In this document: piece by piece, positions 17,850 to 27,133 of the stretch
How positions within the stretch are numbered: position 1 is the first letter of the stretch
Layout: each line of letters begins with the position of its first letter
Source: Pseudomonas baetica
GTDB lineage: Bacteria > Pseudomonadota > Gammaproteobacteria > Pseudomonadales > Pseudomonadaceae
Length of the DNA: 64,000 bases
NCBI RefSeq assembly: GCF_002813455.1
Contig: NZ_PHHE01000001.1
Coordinates: 1,612,001 to 1,676,000, forward strand
Direction: 5' to 3'
The notes under the pieces: generated by a model
Database searches by the model: none
What the model was told of the DNA's origin: nothing
Seen by the model: the letters and a program-made list of their open reading frames with translations, nothing else
Translations under genes and position numbers: made by a program

Positions 17850-18273
17850 CTCTTCACCTCTTTGTGGTGTTGATCGCGTTCCATTCGCGGGGAATAAGCT
17901 CGCGTGCAACATAGGCTCAGACCGGGGCCGTCGCAACCTTTAGTCGCCCGCAAATACTGCCATTTCGATCTAACGATAGAACAAAAACACGGCGCGCACG
18001 GGCACGCTTCGAGCGCGTTTATATAGACGCGCCATCGAGTATTCAAAGGGCGTCTTCGTCATCACGAACCGCTTGATCTGCGGATAAATATCCTGCAGTG
18101 CAAACCGCTTCAGGATCGGAATGTCGCGCATGGGCAACAGCGTTGTTCGAGCAGAGGCAGCGATGACTTTATCATGAGTAAAATTTGTGATCATCGCGAT
18201 TAAATTGAGTTTGTCTCACTCGCTTGCGCTGCCGACAATGGCTGCCATCAACAGAACATTGGAGTTGTTTGTT
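17850..18273. other. 424-base divergent gap between CBS and metE
   Basis: This holds the promoters of the CBS operon and metE. Just before metE, TTGAGTTTGTCTCACTC contains an imperfect dyad (TGAG...CTCA) that could be a regulator site, but it does not clearly match the MetR consensus. No cobalamin riboswitch is recognisable and no metR gene is adjacent. An open frame of 74 codons (17970-18194, minus) lacks a ribosome site and is not called. Confidence 0.4.
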
Positions 18274-20562
18274 ATGGCACTGGCCCATTCCCTTGGATTT
18301 CCGCGCATCGGTCGCGACCGCGAACTGAAAAAGGCGCAAGAGGCGTTCTGGAAAGGAGAACTGAACGAGGCCGGGCTGCGTGAGGTCGGGCGCGATCTGC
18401 GCAAGGCTCACTGGGACTTGCAGCAACAGGCAGGCATCGAGCTGCTGCCGGTCGGCGACTTTGCCTGGTACGACCAGGTCCTGACGCACTCACTGATGTT
18501 CGGCGTGATCCCTGAACGCTTCCGTCCGCACGATGGCAAGGCCAGTCTGCAAACCTTGTTCAGCATGGCGCGCGGCGTCAGCGACAGTTGCTGCGGTGGT
18601 GCCCACGCGCAGGAAATGACCAAGTGGTTCGACACCAACTATCACTACCTGGTCCCGGAATTCAGCGCGGATCAACAGTTCCAGCTGGGCTGGGAGCAGT
18701 TGTTCGAAGAGGTCGAAGAGGCTCGCGCGCTGGGCCACAACGTCAAACCGGTGATTATCGGTCCGCTGACGTATCTGTGGTTGGGCAAGGCCAAAGGTGC
18801 CGAGTTCGACAAGCTCGAACTGCTCGATCGTCTGCTGCCGCTGTATGGTCAGATCTTTGCGCGTCTCGCCGCCCAAGGCGTGGAGTGGGTGCAGATCGAC
18901 GAGCCGATTCTGGTGCTCGACCTGCCGCAGGAATGGAAAAACGCCTTTGAGCGTGCCTACAACCAGATCCAGCGTGACCCGCTGAAGAAACTGCTCGCCA
19001 CTTACTTTGGTGGTCTGGAAGAAAACCTCGGTCTGGCCGCCAACTTGCCCGTTGATGGTTTGCACATTGATCTGGTGCGCGCACCGGAGCAATACCCGAC
19101 CATTCTTGATCGTCTGCCGGCCTACAAAGTGTTGTCCCTGGGCGTGGTCAACGGCCGTAACGTCTGGCGTTGCGATCTGGAAAATGCCTTGGCGACTTTA
19201 CGCCATGCCCATGAGCGTCTGGGTGAGCGCCTGTGGGTGGCGCCGTCCTGCTCGCTGCTGCACAGCCCGGTGGATCTGGGGCGTGAAGACAAGCTCGATG
19301 CCGAGCTGAAAAGCTGGCTGGCCTTTGCCGTGCAGAAGTGCGAAGAAGTGGCTGTTCTGGCGCAAGCGGTCAATGAACCTGAAGCGCCGAAAGTGCTGCG
19401 CGCACTGACTGAAAGCCGTTCGGTACAGGCGGCCCGTGCTGCCTCGCCGCGCATTCACAAACCGACCGTTCAGGCTCGTGTCACCGCGATTACGGCCAAG
19501 GACAGTCAGCGTCAGTCGCTGTTCGCCCAGCGCATCGTCAAGCAGCGTGCCGGTCTGGATCTGCCACTGTTCCCGACCACGACGATCGGTTCGTTCCCGC
19601 AAACCGCGTCGATCCGTCTCGCTCGCCAGTCGTTCAAGCAAGGCAAACTCAGTAAAGGCGAGTACACCGAAGCCATGCACAGCGAGATCCGCCATGCGGT
19701 GGAAATCCAGGAGCGTCTGGGCCTCGACGTGCTGGTGCACGGTGAAGCCGAGCGTAACGACATGGTCGAGTACTTCGCCGAGCAACTCGACGGGTATGTA
19801 TTCACCCGTTTCGGTTGGGTGCAAAGCTACGGCTCACGTTGCGTGAAACCGGCGGTGATCTTTGGCGACCTCAGCCGTCCGAAAGCCATGACTGTCGAAT
19901 GGATTCGCTACGCTCAAGGCCTGACCGACAAGGTCATGAAAGGCATGCTGACCGGTCCGGTGACCATGCTGATGTGGTCGTTCCCGCGTGAAGACGTCAG
20001 CCGTGAAGTGCAGGCCCGCCAATTGGCGCTGGCGATTCGCGACGAAGTGGTCGATCTGGAAGCTGCCGGCATCAAGATCGTGCAGATCGACGAAGCGGCG
20101 TTCCGTGAAGGCCTGCCGTTGCGTCAGGCGCAGTGGCAGCCTTATCTGGATTGGGCGACGGAAGTATTTCGCCTGTGCGCCTCGGGTGTGCGCGACGAGA
20201 CCCAGATCCACACGCACATGTGCTACAGCGAGTTCAATGATGTGATCGAGTCCATTGCAGCAATGGACGCCGACGTGATCACCATCGAAACCTCGCGTTC
20301 GGACATGGAGTTGCTGGAGGCTTTCGAAGCCTTCGCTTACCCGAACGACATCGGCCCGGGCGTCTATGACATTCACTCGCCACGGGTGCCGGATGCCTCG
20401 GAAATGGTCAATCTGCTGCGCAAAGCGGCCAAGCGGATTCCGGCCGAGCGGCTGTGGGTCAACCCGGATTGCGGTTTGAAAACCCGTGGCTGGCCGGAGA
20501 CCGAAGCGGCGTTGGTGCACATGGTCACCGCCGCCCGCCAGCTGCGCAAAGAGCTGGCGTAA
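18274..20562 (+). CDS. metE: Cobalamin-independent methionine synthase
   Basis: 762 residues, full length. The start [20 protein letters not shown] matches the conserved MetE N-terminus, with GGAG ten bases upstream; the longer open frame is ignored. The C-terminal catalytic barrel shows the zinc ligands in THMCYSEF and [11 protein letters not shown], and the [18 protein letters not shown] segment is invariant. It transfers the methyl of 5-methyltetrahydropteroyl-triglutamate to homocysteine in the cytoplasm, the final step of methionine synthesis. The divergent transsulfuration operon uses homocysteine in the other direction. Confidence 0.97.
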   Translation: MALAHSLGFPRIGRDRELKKAQEAFWKGELNEAGLREVGRDLRKAHWDLQQQAGIELLPVGDFAWYDQVLTHSLMFGVIPERFRPHDGKASLQTLFSMARGVSDSCCGGAHAQEMTKWFDTNYHYLVPEFSADQQFQLGWEQLFEEVEEARALGHNVKPVIIGPLTYLWLGKAKGAEFDKLELLDRLLPLYGQIFARLAAQGVEWVQIDEPILVLDLPQEWKNAFERAYNQIQRDPLKKLLATYFGGLEENLGLAANLPVDGLHIDLVRAPEQYPTILDRLPAYKVLSLGVVNGRNVWRCDLENALATLRHAHERLGERLWVAPSCSLLHSPVDLGREDKLDAELKSWLAFAVQKCEEVAVLAQAVNEPEAPKVLRALTESRSVQAARAASPRIHKPTVQARVTAITAKDSQRQSLFAQRIVKQRAGLDLPLFPTTTIGSFPQTASIRLARQSFKQGKLSKGEYTEAMHSEIRHAVEIQERLGLDVLVHGEAERNDMVEYFAEQLDGYVFTRFGWVQSYGSRCVKPAVIFGDLSRPKAMTVEWIRYAQGLTDKVMKGMLTGPVTMLMWSFPREDVSREVQARQLALAIRDEVVDLEAAGIKIVQIDEAAFREGLPLRQAQWQPYLDWATEVFRLCASGVRDETQIHTHMCYSEFNDVIESIAAMDADVITIETSRSDMELLEAFEAFAYPNDIGPGVYDIHSPRVPDASEMVNLLRKAAKRIPAERLWVNPDCGLKTRGWPETEAALVHMVTAARQLRKELA

Positions 20563-20589
20563 CACTCTGGCTGCATGAAATACAACACC

Positions 20590-20680
20590 TGTGGGAGCGA
20601 GCCTGCTCGCGAAAACGTCCGGTCAGTCAACATCAATGTTGGATGATCTGCCGCCTTCGCGAGCAGGCTCGCTCCCACAG
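20590..20680. repeat. REPIN
   Basis: Inverted REP pair directly downstream of metE. It may serve as its 3' hairpin. Confidence 0.9.
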
Positions 20681-20769
20681 GGTTTTGTGTAAGGCATGAG
20701 ATTCTGGATGGCCTCACGGGACTTGTTGTTGCTACTGTGGCCAGCCGCAGTCCAGGTGTTTACCGCTAC

Positions 20770-21276
20770 ATGAGTCATCAACCGATTATTCAGGCCGTGT
20801 CCGACGCCGACATTCCTGAAGTTCTTGATTTTGTTCTAAACGCCCGCGCCGAGCTTTTTCCCAAGCTGAGCGCGACCGGCATGCCTGATGATCTGGCGCG
20901 GTTCGCCGAGGTTTATCTGCGTGGGGCAGGGCGTTTTCTGATTGCTCGCCAGGCGGGGCAGATCGTTGCCTCGATTGGCTATCTGCCATACGACCGACGT
21001 TTTCCGAACCTTGATTATGCCGACCGTAACGTGGTGGAAATCGTGCGCCTGTTCGTCGTGCCTGCACAACGGCGATCCGGGTTGGCGGGCGCGTTGTATC
21101 GATCACTCAAAGACCTGGCACTGGCCGACGGAGTTGAGGTGATCTATCTGCACACCCATCCGTTTCTGCCGGGCGCCATCGCGTTCTGGCAACGGCAAGG
21201 TTTCGAGATCATCGACGTCGACGCTGACCCGATCTGGCAAACAACTCACCTGCACAACGTCATAAGTGAAATCTGA
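20770..21276 (+). CDS. GNAT-family N-acetyltransferase
   Basis: 168 residues from MSHQPIIQAVSDADIPEVLD. The acetyl-CoA binding motif A is VVPAQRRSGLAGALYRSLKDLA, preceded by the beta-4 strand NVVEIVRLFV and followed by IAFWQRQGFEIIDVD, the usual motif B. The acceptor is unknown. The gene is convergent with a short ABC ATPase remnant that overlaps its 3' end. Confidence 0.85.
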   Translation: MSHQPIIQAVSDADIPEVLDFVLNARAELFPKLSATGMPDDLARFAEVYLRGAGRFLIARQAGQIVASIGYLPYDRRFPNLDYADRNVVEIVRLFVVPAQRRSGLAGALYRSLKDLALADGVEVIYLHTHPFLPGAIAFWQRQGFEIIDVDADPIWQTTHLHNVISEI

Positions 21277-21460
21277 GAATCTGCGCCCCATCAAACGGCT
21301 CCGTCAGGTAATGCGCCCTGACCCCGAGCGGCTTCTGTAAGCGCTGCGGTGTCAGCATCTCCAGCGGCTCGCCTAACGCCACCCGCCGCCCGCGTTCCAG
21401 TACCGCCTGAGGTGTCGGCGCGTGCTGGAAGGTCAGGGTGCTGCCGCAGTTTTTGATCAT
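21260..21460 (-). pseudogene. C-terminal remnant of an iron-type ABC transporter ATPase
   Basis: 66 residues. VLERGRRVALGEPLEMLTPQRLQ followed by GVRAHYL matches the tail of FecE/BtuD-like ABC ATPases, which normally read VLxxGRxxAxGxPxEVLTPExLxxVYGV. The Walker A, signature and Walker B regions are absent and no permease or binding protein gene is near. It overlaps the acetyltransferase end by 17 bases. I read it as a decayed remnant; a free-standing short protein is less likely. Confidence 0.45.
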
Positions 21461-21517
21461 CAGCTCCGATCGTCGATCAGCGCCGCTGAAGGGTGGACGA
21501 ATCTGTCGTGGCGAGGA

Positions 21518-22453
21518 TCAGTGCTGGCTCATCAAACCGTGCAACACGCCTAAACGCAGACCCGGTTCGGAGGGCAGCATTTGCGCAATGCCGAACACTT
21601 TGAACGCCGCCAGCATCAACACCAGCCCACCGGGCAGAATGCTCTGGCGGTGTGGTTGCAGGCCGGCGAGCTTGAGCTGTTGCACGTTGTTGACCTTCAA
21701 CAGCAGCAGCGACAGGCGCAGCAGTCCGCCATAGGTGATGCCGTCCTGACCGAAGTCGTTGAGGTGGTTGGCCTTGAGCACTTTGGCAAGCATGCGCGCG
21801 GTGCCGGAGGAGCCGATGGTCTGCTGCCAGCCCTGAGCACGATAGCGACGAGCAACTTTTTCAAACTGCAGGATGGCGAAGCGTTCGGCTTCCTGTAACG
21901 CGCCGGCGGACACATCGCCGCTGCGAAAGAACCGCGCGCTCAAAGTGCCGCTGCCGATGGCGATGCTCTCCGTCAATAAAGGTTGCGAGCCTTGGCCGAG
22001 GATCAGCTCCGTGGAGCCGCCGCCGATGTCGACCACCAGGCGCAGGTCTTCGGCGTTCGGCAAGGCGTGGGTCACGCCGGCGTAGACCAGCCGCGCCTCT
22101 TCATGGCCGCAAATGACGTCAATGGGAAAACCCAGATGCCGTTCGGCACTGGCCAGAAACAGTTGCGAATTGTCGGCTTCGCGCACCGCGCTGGTGGCCA
22201 CCGCACGGACTCGACCGGCCTGGAAACCGCGCAGCTTCTTGCCGAACCGCGCCAACGCCTGCCAGCCACGATCCAGGGCCAACGCATCCAGCGCGCCGCC
22301 ATCAAAACCCTCAGCAAGTCGCACCGGTTCACGCAGGGTTTTCACTTCCTGAATCTGCAAGCCTTTGCGGCTTCGCACTGACTGGCCGATCATCAGGCGA
22401 AAGGCATTCGAACCCAGGTCGATGGCGGCAAACAGCGAGGCGTCTTCTTTCAT
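21518..22453 (-). CDS. Ppx/GppA-family phosphatase (short form)
   Basis: 311 residues. AAIDLGSNAFRLMIG near the N-terminus and VVDIGGGSTELILG near residue 140 are the phosphate-binding loops of the Ppx/GppA (actin-like ATPase) fold. At 311 residues it lacks the C-terminal HD-like half of classical exopolyphosphatase (about 500 residues), as in the short Ppx1/GppA group. It should hydrolyse polyphosphate or pppGpp. PPK2 lies in the same window and a PhoB box lies just upstream on the opposite strand. Confidence 0.9.
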   Translation of the reverse strand: MKEDASLFAAIDLGSNAFRLMIGQSVRSRKGLQIQEVKTLREPVRLAEGFDGGALDALALDRGWQALARFGKKLRGFQAGRVRAVATSAVREADNSQLFLASAERHLGFPIDVICGHEEARLVYAGVTHALPNAEDLRLVVDIGGGSTELILGQGSQPLLTESIAIGSGTLSARFFRSGDVSAGALQEAERFAILQFEKVARRYRAQGWQQTIGSSGTARMLAKVLKANHLNDFGQDGITYGGLLRLSLLLLKVNNVQQLKLAGLQPHRQSILPGGLVLMLAAFKVFGIAQMLPSEPGLRLGVLHGLMSQH

Positions 22454-22564
22454 GGGAATCCTTGCAGAGCATCTGTCGCGAGGCTCAAGACGGTTTGCGA
22501 GGATTCTGCCGTGATCTTGATGACATCCTGATGACGGGGCAGGGGCGGTTCAATGAATGTGTGG

Positions 22565-22599
22565 CTGTCATGACACTGTCATTATCCGGCGTCTATGCT
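22565..22599 (+). promoter_or_regulatory. PhoB box and -10, directed away from ppx
   Basis: CTGTCAT-GACA-CTGTCAT (22565-22582) is two perfect 7-base PhoB half-sites in direct repeat at the canonical 11-base period. Eleven bases further lies TATGCT (22594-22599), at the spacing at which a PhoB box replaces the -35. The orientation points to the plus strand, not to ppx. The predicted start is near 22606. Confidence 0.7.
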
Positions 22600-22605
22600 G
22601 AGGCC

Positions 22606-22658
22606 AATACACCGCGTGTTCTTAAAGTTTTTGCTGCCGACTTTGGCAGCTTTTTTTT
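22606..22658 (+). ncRNA. Candidate PhoB-dependent small RNA of about 50 bases
   Basis: Between the predicted PhoB-driven start and a strong intrinsic terminator only about 50 bases are left, with no room for a normal gene. The RNA would contain a U-rich stretch (AAAGTTTTTG) before the GCTGCC/GGCAGC hairpin and eight T, the layout of Hfq-dependent small RNAs. Length and start are inferred from the promoter; nothing of this size is known to me at this locus. A short frame through the region has no ribosome site. Confidence 0.5.
22633..22658 (+). terminator. Intrinsic terminator (plus strand)
   Basis: GCTGCC and GGCAGC form the stem around GACTTT, followed directly by eight T. Confidence 0.85.
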
Positions 22659-22681
22659 GTCCGCGATTTGAGCGAGGCACC

Positions 22682-22714
22682 TGATCGTTCCCACGCGGAG
22701 CGTGGGAACGATCA
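22682..22714. repeat. Perfect palindrome, second repeat family
   Basis: TGATCGTTCCCACGC and GCGTGGGAACGATCA pair perfectly around GGA. The same arms bound the element at 60199-60305. It lies just downstream of phnX. Confidence 0.85.
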
Positions 22715-22723
22715 TGTAGGTGA

Positions 22724-23551
22724 TTAGCAGGCTTGCGGGGTCTCGCCTCGGGCCAGGCGCGCATTGATGTCTTCGATCACTTCGGGCAGCTCGGCGATGG
22801 TGTCGATCAGATAATGCGGGCGCGAGGGGGCGAATATCTTGCCGATCCGCGCACGTTCTTCCGCCAGTCGATCCGACGGCAATGCCTTGTATTGCTCATA
22901 GGTCAGGCCCAGTGCGTTGCCGGAACAGGTCAATGCCACCGTCCACATGCCGGCGGCGCGCCCTTCGAGAATCCCCGGCCAGGTGTCGTCGACCTTGACG
23001 CAGGCCGCCACATCATCGATACCCAGAGCAATCACGTTGGCCAAAGCCTGCGCCGGATATGGTCGGCCATTCGGCACTTCATCGGTGGCGACGACATGGT
23101 CAGCGACGTAGCCATTTTCCCGCGCCAGTTCGACAACCTTGGCCATCACCACCGCCGGGTAACCCGAGCACGAACCGATTTTCAAACCCTTGTCGCGCAA
23201 CGCCGCAATCGCCTCGAGCGCGCCCGGGATCAACGCCGAATGCAGGGCTATTTTCTCGATCTGCAGCGGCATGAAGCGTTCGTAGATCGCCGTCACATCG
23301 TCATCGCTCGGCACGCGGTCGAATGCTGCACGATAACGCTCGGCAATCTGCGGCAGGTTGCACAGGGTTCGGATGTGATCCCATTTGCCCATGCCCATTG
23401 GGCCGCGCGCTTCTTCCAGCGATACCGCGACGCCGAACTCGGCAAAGGCTTCGACGAAAATCTGCGTCGGCGCGAACGAGCCGAAATCGACAACGGTGCC
23501 GGCCCAGTCGAGGATCGCGGCTTGCAGGTGAGTCGGTTGTTGGTACTGCAT
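22724..23551 (-). CDS. phnX: Phosphonoacetaldehyde hydrolase (phosphonatase)
   Basis: 275 residues from the ATG at 23551, with GGAG seven bases upstream; a TTG two codons earlier is less likely. The HAD-superfamily nucleophile motif is [18 protein letters not shown], in which Asp attacks the phosphonate and the WAGT form is typical of PhnX. The cap-domain Lys region [12 protein letters not shown] provides the Schiff-base lysine. [13 protein letters not shown] is motif 2. It splits phosphonoacetaldehyde to acetaldehyde and phosphate. Neighbours encode phosphonate import and regulators. Confidence 0.95.
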   Translation of the reverse strand: MQYQQPTHLQAAILDWAGTVVDFGSFAPTQIFVEAFAEFGVAVSLEEARGPMGMGKWDHIRTLCNLPQIAERYRAAFDRVPSDDDVTAIYERFMPLQIEKIALHSALIPGALEAIAALRDKGLKIGSCSGYPAVVMAKVVELARENGYVADHVVATDEVPNGRPYPAQALANVIALGIDDVAACVKVDDTWPGILEGRAAGMWTVALTCSGNALGLTYEQYKALPSDRLAEERARIGKIFAPSRPHYLIDTIAELPEVIEDINARLARGETPQAC

Positions 23552-23625
23552 GGTCAATCTCCGTTTTCAGGTAAGCGTGGGCCGTCCCTCGGCAATGAGG
23601 TAGGCGGTTCAAGGGGCAGTGCTGA

Positions 23626-24495
23626 TCAGGTCAGCGGTGGATTGGAATCAAACAGTTCGGCAATCACTGGCCGGTTCCTGCGGATGCCGAGGCAGCACAG
23701 GTGGTATTCGATGAAGAACGGGTGATCGACAAAGGTGATCGGCGTGGTGCCGGGGGTTTCGGCGTACTCGACCGCCGAGACAAACCCGATGCCGATGCCC
23801 TTGACGATGGCGTGCACGATGGCTTCGCGGCTGTTCAGGTGCATGACGCAATCGAGTTCGATGTCGAGGCGCTTGCAGCTTTCTTCCACCAGTTGCCGGG
23901 TGCGCGCACTTTTCTCGCGCATTACCCATTTTTCGCCGCTGATCTCGCTGACGTGAACTTGCGCCTGACTGGCCCACGGATGGTCATCGCGGACCACGGC
24001 AATGATCGGGTAACGGTGATACAGCCGCGTGTGGAAGCGCTCATCGAATTCCGACAAGGCCAGAATCGCCACGTCGATATCGAAGTTGAACAGCCGCGCC
24101 AGAGTGTCTTTTTCCGAGGAAAACGAGGTTTCCAGTTCGATATCCGGATGGCGCTGCATCAACTCATACGTCAGGTTCATCGCAATCGGGGGCGACACCG
24201 CGCCGAGGCGCAACATGCCGGTCTTGCGCTGCTTGAAGCTCTGCAACAGTTGCACGGCTTCATCCTCCTGGCCGAACAGGCCTTGGGTGATGGCGTAGAG
24301 CTTGTGCCCGGCGGCGCTCATTTCGATGTAGCGGCCACGCCGATGGAACAGCTCGACCGAGAAGGTGTTTTCCAGCGCGTTGACCTGCTCGCTGACGGTC
24401 GGCTGGCCGACGCTGAGAAACTCGGCAGCCAGGGTAAAGCTGCCGGTCTTGGCCACCGCATGAAACGAACGCAACCACTTGTGATACTGGTACAT
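23626..24495 (-). CDS. LysR-family transcriptional regulator
   Basis: 289 residues. The N-terminal winged helix-turn-helix includes KTGSFTLAAEFLSVGQPTVS, and the C-terminal effector domain follows. It lies between phnX and an MFS gene, all on the minus strand with short gaps (74 and 10 bases), so it is probably part of the phosphonate operon and controls it. LysR regulators of phosphonate operons typically respond to the phosphonate itself rather than to phosphate starvation (family knowledge; inferred here). Confidence 0.88.
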   Translation of the reverse strand: MYQYHKWLRSFHAVAKTGSFTLAAEFLSVGQPTVSEQVNALENTFSVELFHRRGRYIEMSAAGHKLYAITQGLFGQEDEAVQLLQSFKQRKTGMLRLGAVSPPIAMNLTYELMQRHPDIELETSFSSEKDTLARLFNFDIDVAILALSEFDERFHTRLYHRYPIIAVVRDDHPWASQAQVHVSEISGEKWVMREKSARTRQLVEESCKRLDIELDCVMHLNSREAIVHAIVKGIGIGFVSAVEYAETPGTTPITFVDHPFFIEYHLCCLGIRRNRPVIAELFDSNPPLT

Positions 24496-24505
24496 GCAAG
24501 CCCCG

Positions 24506-25801
24506 TCAGCGTCGGATGAACAATGCCACTGCTGCGCTGCACAGGCAGGCGCTGGTGACCACTATGAAGATCAGAGACGTATTTGCCGTAGTGTCAAGCA
24601 GACGCCCGATCAGTGGCTCGGCCAATCCGGCGAACAGGTAAGAGGAAAAGTTCATGATCCCGGTCGCCGTACCGGCGCGTTTGGCCCCGACCAGATCCGG
24701 GCACAGCGCCCAGAAACTCGACGCCGGGCCGTAGACGAAGAAGCCGCAAAGGAACAGCGCGACCAGACCGATTACGCTGTGTGGCGGCAGGCTCCACATC
24801 CACAAACTGGTCGCAGCACCCAGCACCATATAGAGCATGATCGCCAGATAACGCTTGGAACCGAACAGCTTGTCCGACACCCAGCCGTTGCTCAACGCGC
24901 CGACCGCCATGCCAACGGGGAGGGCGACGGTGATCCATTTCGGATCGATCAGGCTGTCACCACTTTTCCAGTCGGCGCCAAGAAAGTGCACCGGCACCCA
25001 GACGATCAAGCCGTAGCGCGCCGCGTTCTGAAAGCCCAATGACAGTGCGGCGATCAGCAAGCGAGGGTTCTTCAGCACCGCTTTATAACGTTGTGCCGAG
25101 GATTCGACTTCGCCCTGTGCCGCTTCCTGATGTTTGTCGTCAGCGTTGGCCACACCGGTGTCGGCCACGGGCTCGAAGCCCAGATCCTGTGGCCGTTCGC
25201 GGGCAACCAGATAGAAAATGATCCCGCCGGCAAGCATCAGCAGCACTGGCAAACGGAAGATCCAGCGCCATTCCAGTTGCAGCACTTCAAGCACGACGAT
25301 AGAGGTGACGTACGACAGAACCGACGCGCAACCGGCGGCGAAGGTGTAGAACCCATAGACCTTGCCGCGCTCGCCCGCAGCCCACCAATTGGCAATCAGC
25401 CGCCCGCCCGGCGCCCAGCCCAAGGCCTGAAAGTAACCGTTGACGCCCCACGGCAGAATCAGGCTGGCAAAGCCGCCGGCAAAACTGGTCACCCAATTGG
25501 CGCCGCAGGACAGTACTGCGCCGAGGGTCATGATCTTCCGGCCACCGAACTTGTCGGCGAGGTTGCCGTTGATGGCCTGGCCGATGGCGTACGCCCACAA
25601 CATCGCCGCAGACGCCCAGCCGAGGGTTTCCTTGCTCAGACCGAACTCGGCCTGAATCCCCGGAATGGCAAACCCGAAGGTCTGCCGGCCGGTGTAGAAA
25701 AACAGGTAACAGAACATCGCCGCCAGCAGCATGCGCCACTGCGCGACCCGGAACGAGGCAGAACGTACGGCGAGACCAGGCATTGTTTCGGCACGATTCA
25801 T
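24506..25801 (-). CDS. MFS transporter, organophosphate:phosphate antiporter-like
   Basis: 431 residues from MNRAETMPG, with GGAAAAG before the start. Twelve helices are present. The first, MLLAAMFCYLFFYTGRQTFGFA, and the loop NLADKFGGRKIMTLGAV resemble the GlpT/UhpT (OPA) branch, where substrate is a phosphate ester. In this cluster it may import an organophosphonate in addition to the ABC system (inference). It stops 10 bases from the LysR start. Confidence 0.85.
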   Translation of the reverse strand: MNRAETMPGLAVRSASFRVAQWRMLLAAMFCYLFFYTGRQTFGFAIPGIQAEFGLSKETLGWASAAMLWAYAIGQAINGNLADKFGGRKIMTLGAVLSCGANWVTSFAGGFASLILPWGVNGYFQALGWAPGGRLIANWWAAGERGKVYGFYTFAAGCASVLSYVTSIVVLEVLQLEWRWIFRLPVLLMLAGGIIFYLVARERPQDLGFEPVADTGVANADDKHQEAAQGEVESSAQRYKAVLKNPRLLIAALSLGFQNAARYGLIVWVPVHFLGADWKSGDSLIDPKWITVALPVGMAVGALSNGWVSDKLFGSKRYLAIMLYMVLGAATSLWMWSLPPHSVIGLVALFLCGFFVYGPASSFWALCPDLVGAKRAGTATGIMNFSSYLFAGLAEPLIGRLLDTTANTSLIFIVVTSACLCSAAVALFIRR

Positions 25802-25932
25802 GATCTTTTCCTTATTGTTGTGGGTTCCCGCCGGGTGTCGACGGCGGGTGCACTCTTTTTCGGTGCGACAGGAAATCACCGCAGCGTTTGACGCCGCCGG
25901 CTGTGCTTGGGTGGTTCAGGTTTCGGGCGAAA

Positions 25933-27024
25933 TCAGGCAGCTTGCGAACCGATGAAGTTCTTGCCGCGCGCGCCTTGCATCGCCAGGTGAATGATGTCTT
26001 CGGCGTCCTGTGCCGAGACGCCGTAGTCGGCGAATTCAGTCTTCACGCCCAGAGCATGGAGGAACTCGCGCAACTGCTGTTGAGCCTTGGGCAAATCCTC
26101 GCCGAAGACCCGCTGCAGTGTGCGGTCGCGGGTGACGTCGTGACCCCAGGCCAGACCCAGTACCAGCGGCAGGGTGAAGGAACAGGCGATGCCGTGGGGC
26201 AAACCGTGACGCAGGGTCATTTCGTAGGAAATCGAATGCGCCAGCGCGGTTTTGGTGTTGGAAAATGCCAGCCCGGCCTTGAGCGCGGCCAACGCCATGC
26301 GCGTGCGCAGTTCCTGGCTGGACAAGTCTTTTTGCAGGCTCGGCAGGCACTCGAGAATGTCTTCAATCGCCGAGATCGCGAAGGTATCCGAGACCGGGTT
26401 GGCGTTCACATTCCAGATTGCCTCCAGTGCATGGGACAGTGCGTCGAGCCCGGTGGAAACGGTCACGCCGGCCGGCACGGTGAGCATCAGTTGCGGATCG
26501 ATGATCGCCACGCGCGGCCAGGTGCAATCCAGGTGCAACGAGTATTTCTTCTGGCTGGCGCTGTCCCAAATGGTCGCCCACGGCGTGACTTCGCTGCCGG
26601 TGCCGGCCGTGGTCGGCGCGGCGATCAGCTGTTTGCAGTGTGGCGGGGTAAACGGTTTGCCGGTTGCCAGCAGTGTCAGCAGCTCATCGAAACGTCCTGA
26701 CTCGGTACCGACGATCAACGCCTTCGCGGTATCAATGGCACTGCCGCCACCGACGGCCAGGACCACGTCACAGCCGCCGGCCTGCTGCCAGAAGTTCTCG
26801 TAGGTGCTGCGTAGATGCGCGACATCGGGATTGGGTTGCACATCTTCGAAAACATAGACCAGACGCTCACCGAGCAGGGCTTGCAGGCGATCCACCAGCC
26901 CCAGCCCACGCGCCTCGGGAAAGGTCACGAGGGCAACGGTTTGCTGCTCGGTAAGGGCGGCAAGTTCTTGCAGGCTGCCCCAGCCGAAGCGGGTGTCGAC
27001 GGGGTTTTGAAAACGGGCAGTCAT
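25933..27024 (-). CDS. Iron-containing alcohol dehydrogenase, phosphonoacetaldehyde reductase-like
   Basis: 363 residues from the ATG at 27024, with AAGGA upstream. The family motifs are VLAVGGGSAIDTAKALIV for NAD(P) binding and the metal-ligand segments STGLDALSHALEA and HGLPHGIACSF. Group III alcohol dehydrogenases of this kind include PhpC, which interconverts phosphonoacetaldehyde and 2-hydroxyethylphosphonate. Placed between phosphonate importers and phnX, it would most simply oxidise imported 2-hydroxyethylphosphonate to the PhnX substrate (inference). I cannot exclude an acetaldehyde/ethanol role downstream of PhnX. Confidence 0.85.
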   Translation of the reverse strand: MTARFQNPVDTRFGWGSLQELAALTEQQTVALVTFPEARGLGLVDRLQALLGERLVYVFEDVQPNPDVAHLRSTYENFWQQAGGCDVVLAVGGGSAIDTAKALIVGTESGRFDELLTLLATGKPFTPPHCKQLIAAPTTAGTGSEVTPWATIWDSASQKKYSLHLDCTWPRVAIIDPQLMLTVPAGVTVSTGLDALSHALEAIWNVNANPVSDTFAISAIEDILECLPSLQKDLSSQELRTRMALAALKAGLAFSNTKTALAHSISYEMTLRHGLPHGIACSFTLPLVLGLAWGHDVTRDRTLQRVFGEDLPKAQQQLREFLHALGVKTEFADYGVSAQDAEDIIHLAMQGARGKNFIGSQAA

Positions 27025-27133
27025 GGTGGATCCTTCTTGTTGTTGTCGTGTGGGCACATACTCTGTGGCGCCCGACAACGGCACAAATCGATAAATCGCA
27101 GGTTTGAATCGGCTGGGCCGATAACAGCGCTAC

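Noticed and set aside
17970..18194. 74-codon open frame in the metE/CBS gap
   Set aside because: It lacks a ribosome site, overlaps the metE promoter and resembles no family.
17850..18273. Cobalamin riboswitch before metE
   Set aside because: The B12-box and the surrounding conserved core are not visible, and the leader is short.
22462..22671. Small protein gene across the PhoB box
   Set aside because: The frame starts before the promoter, has no ribosome site and runs through the terminator.
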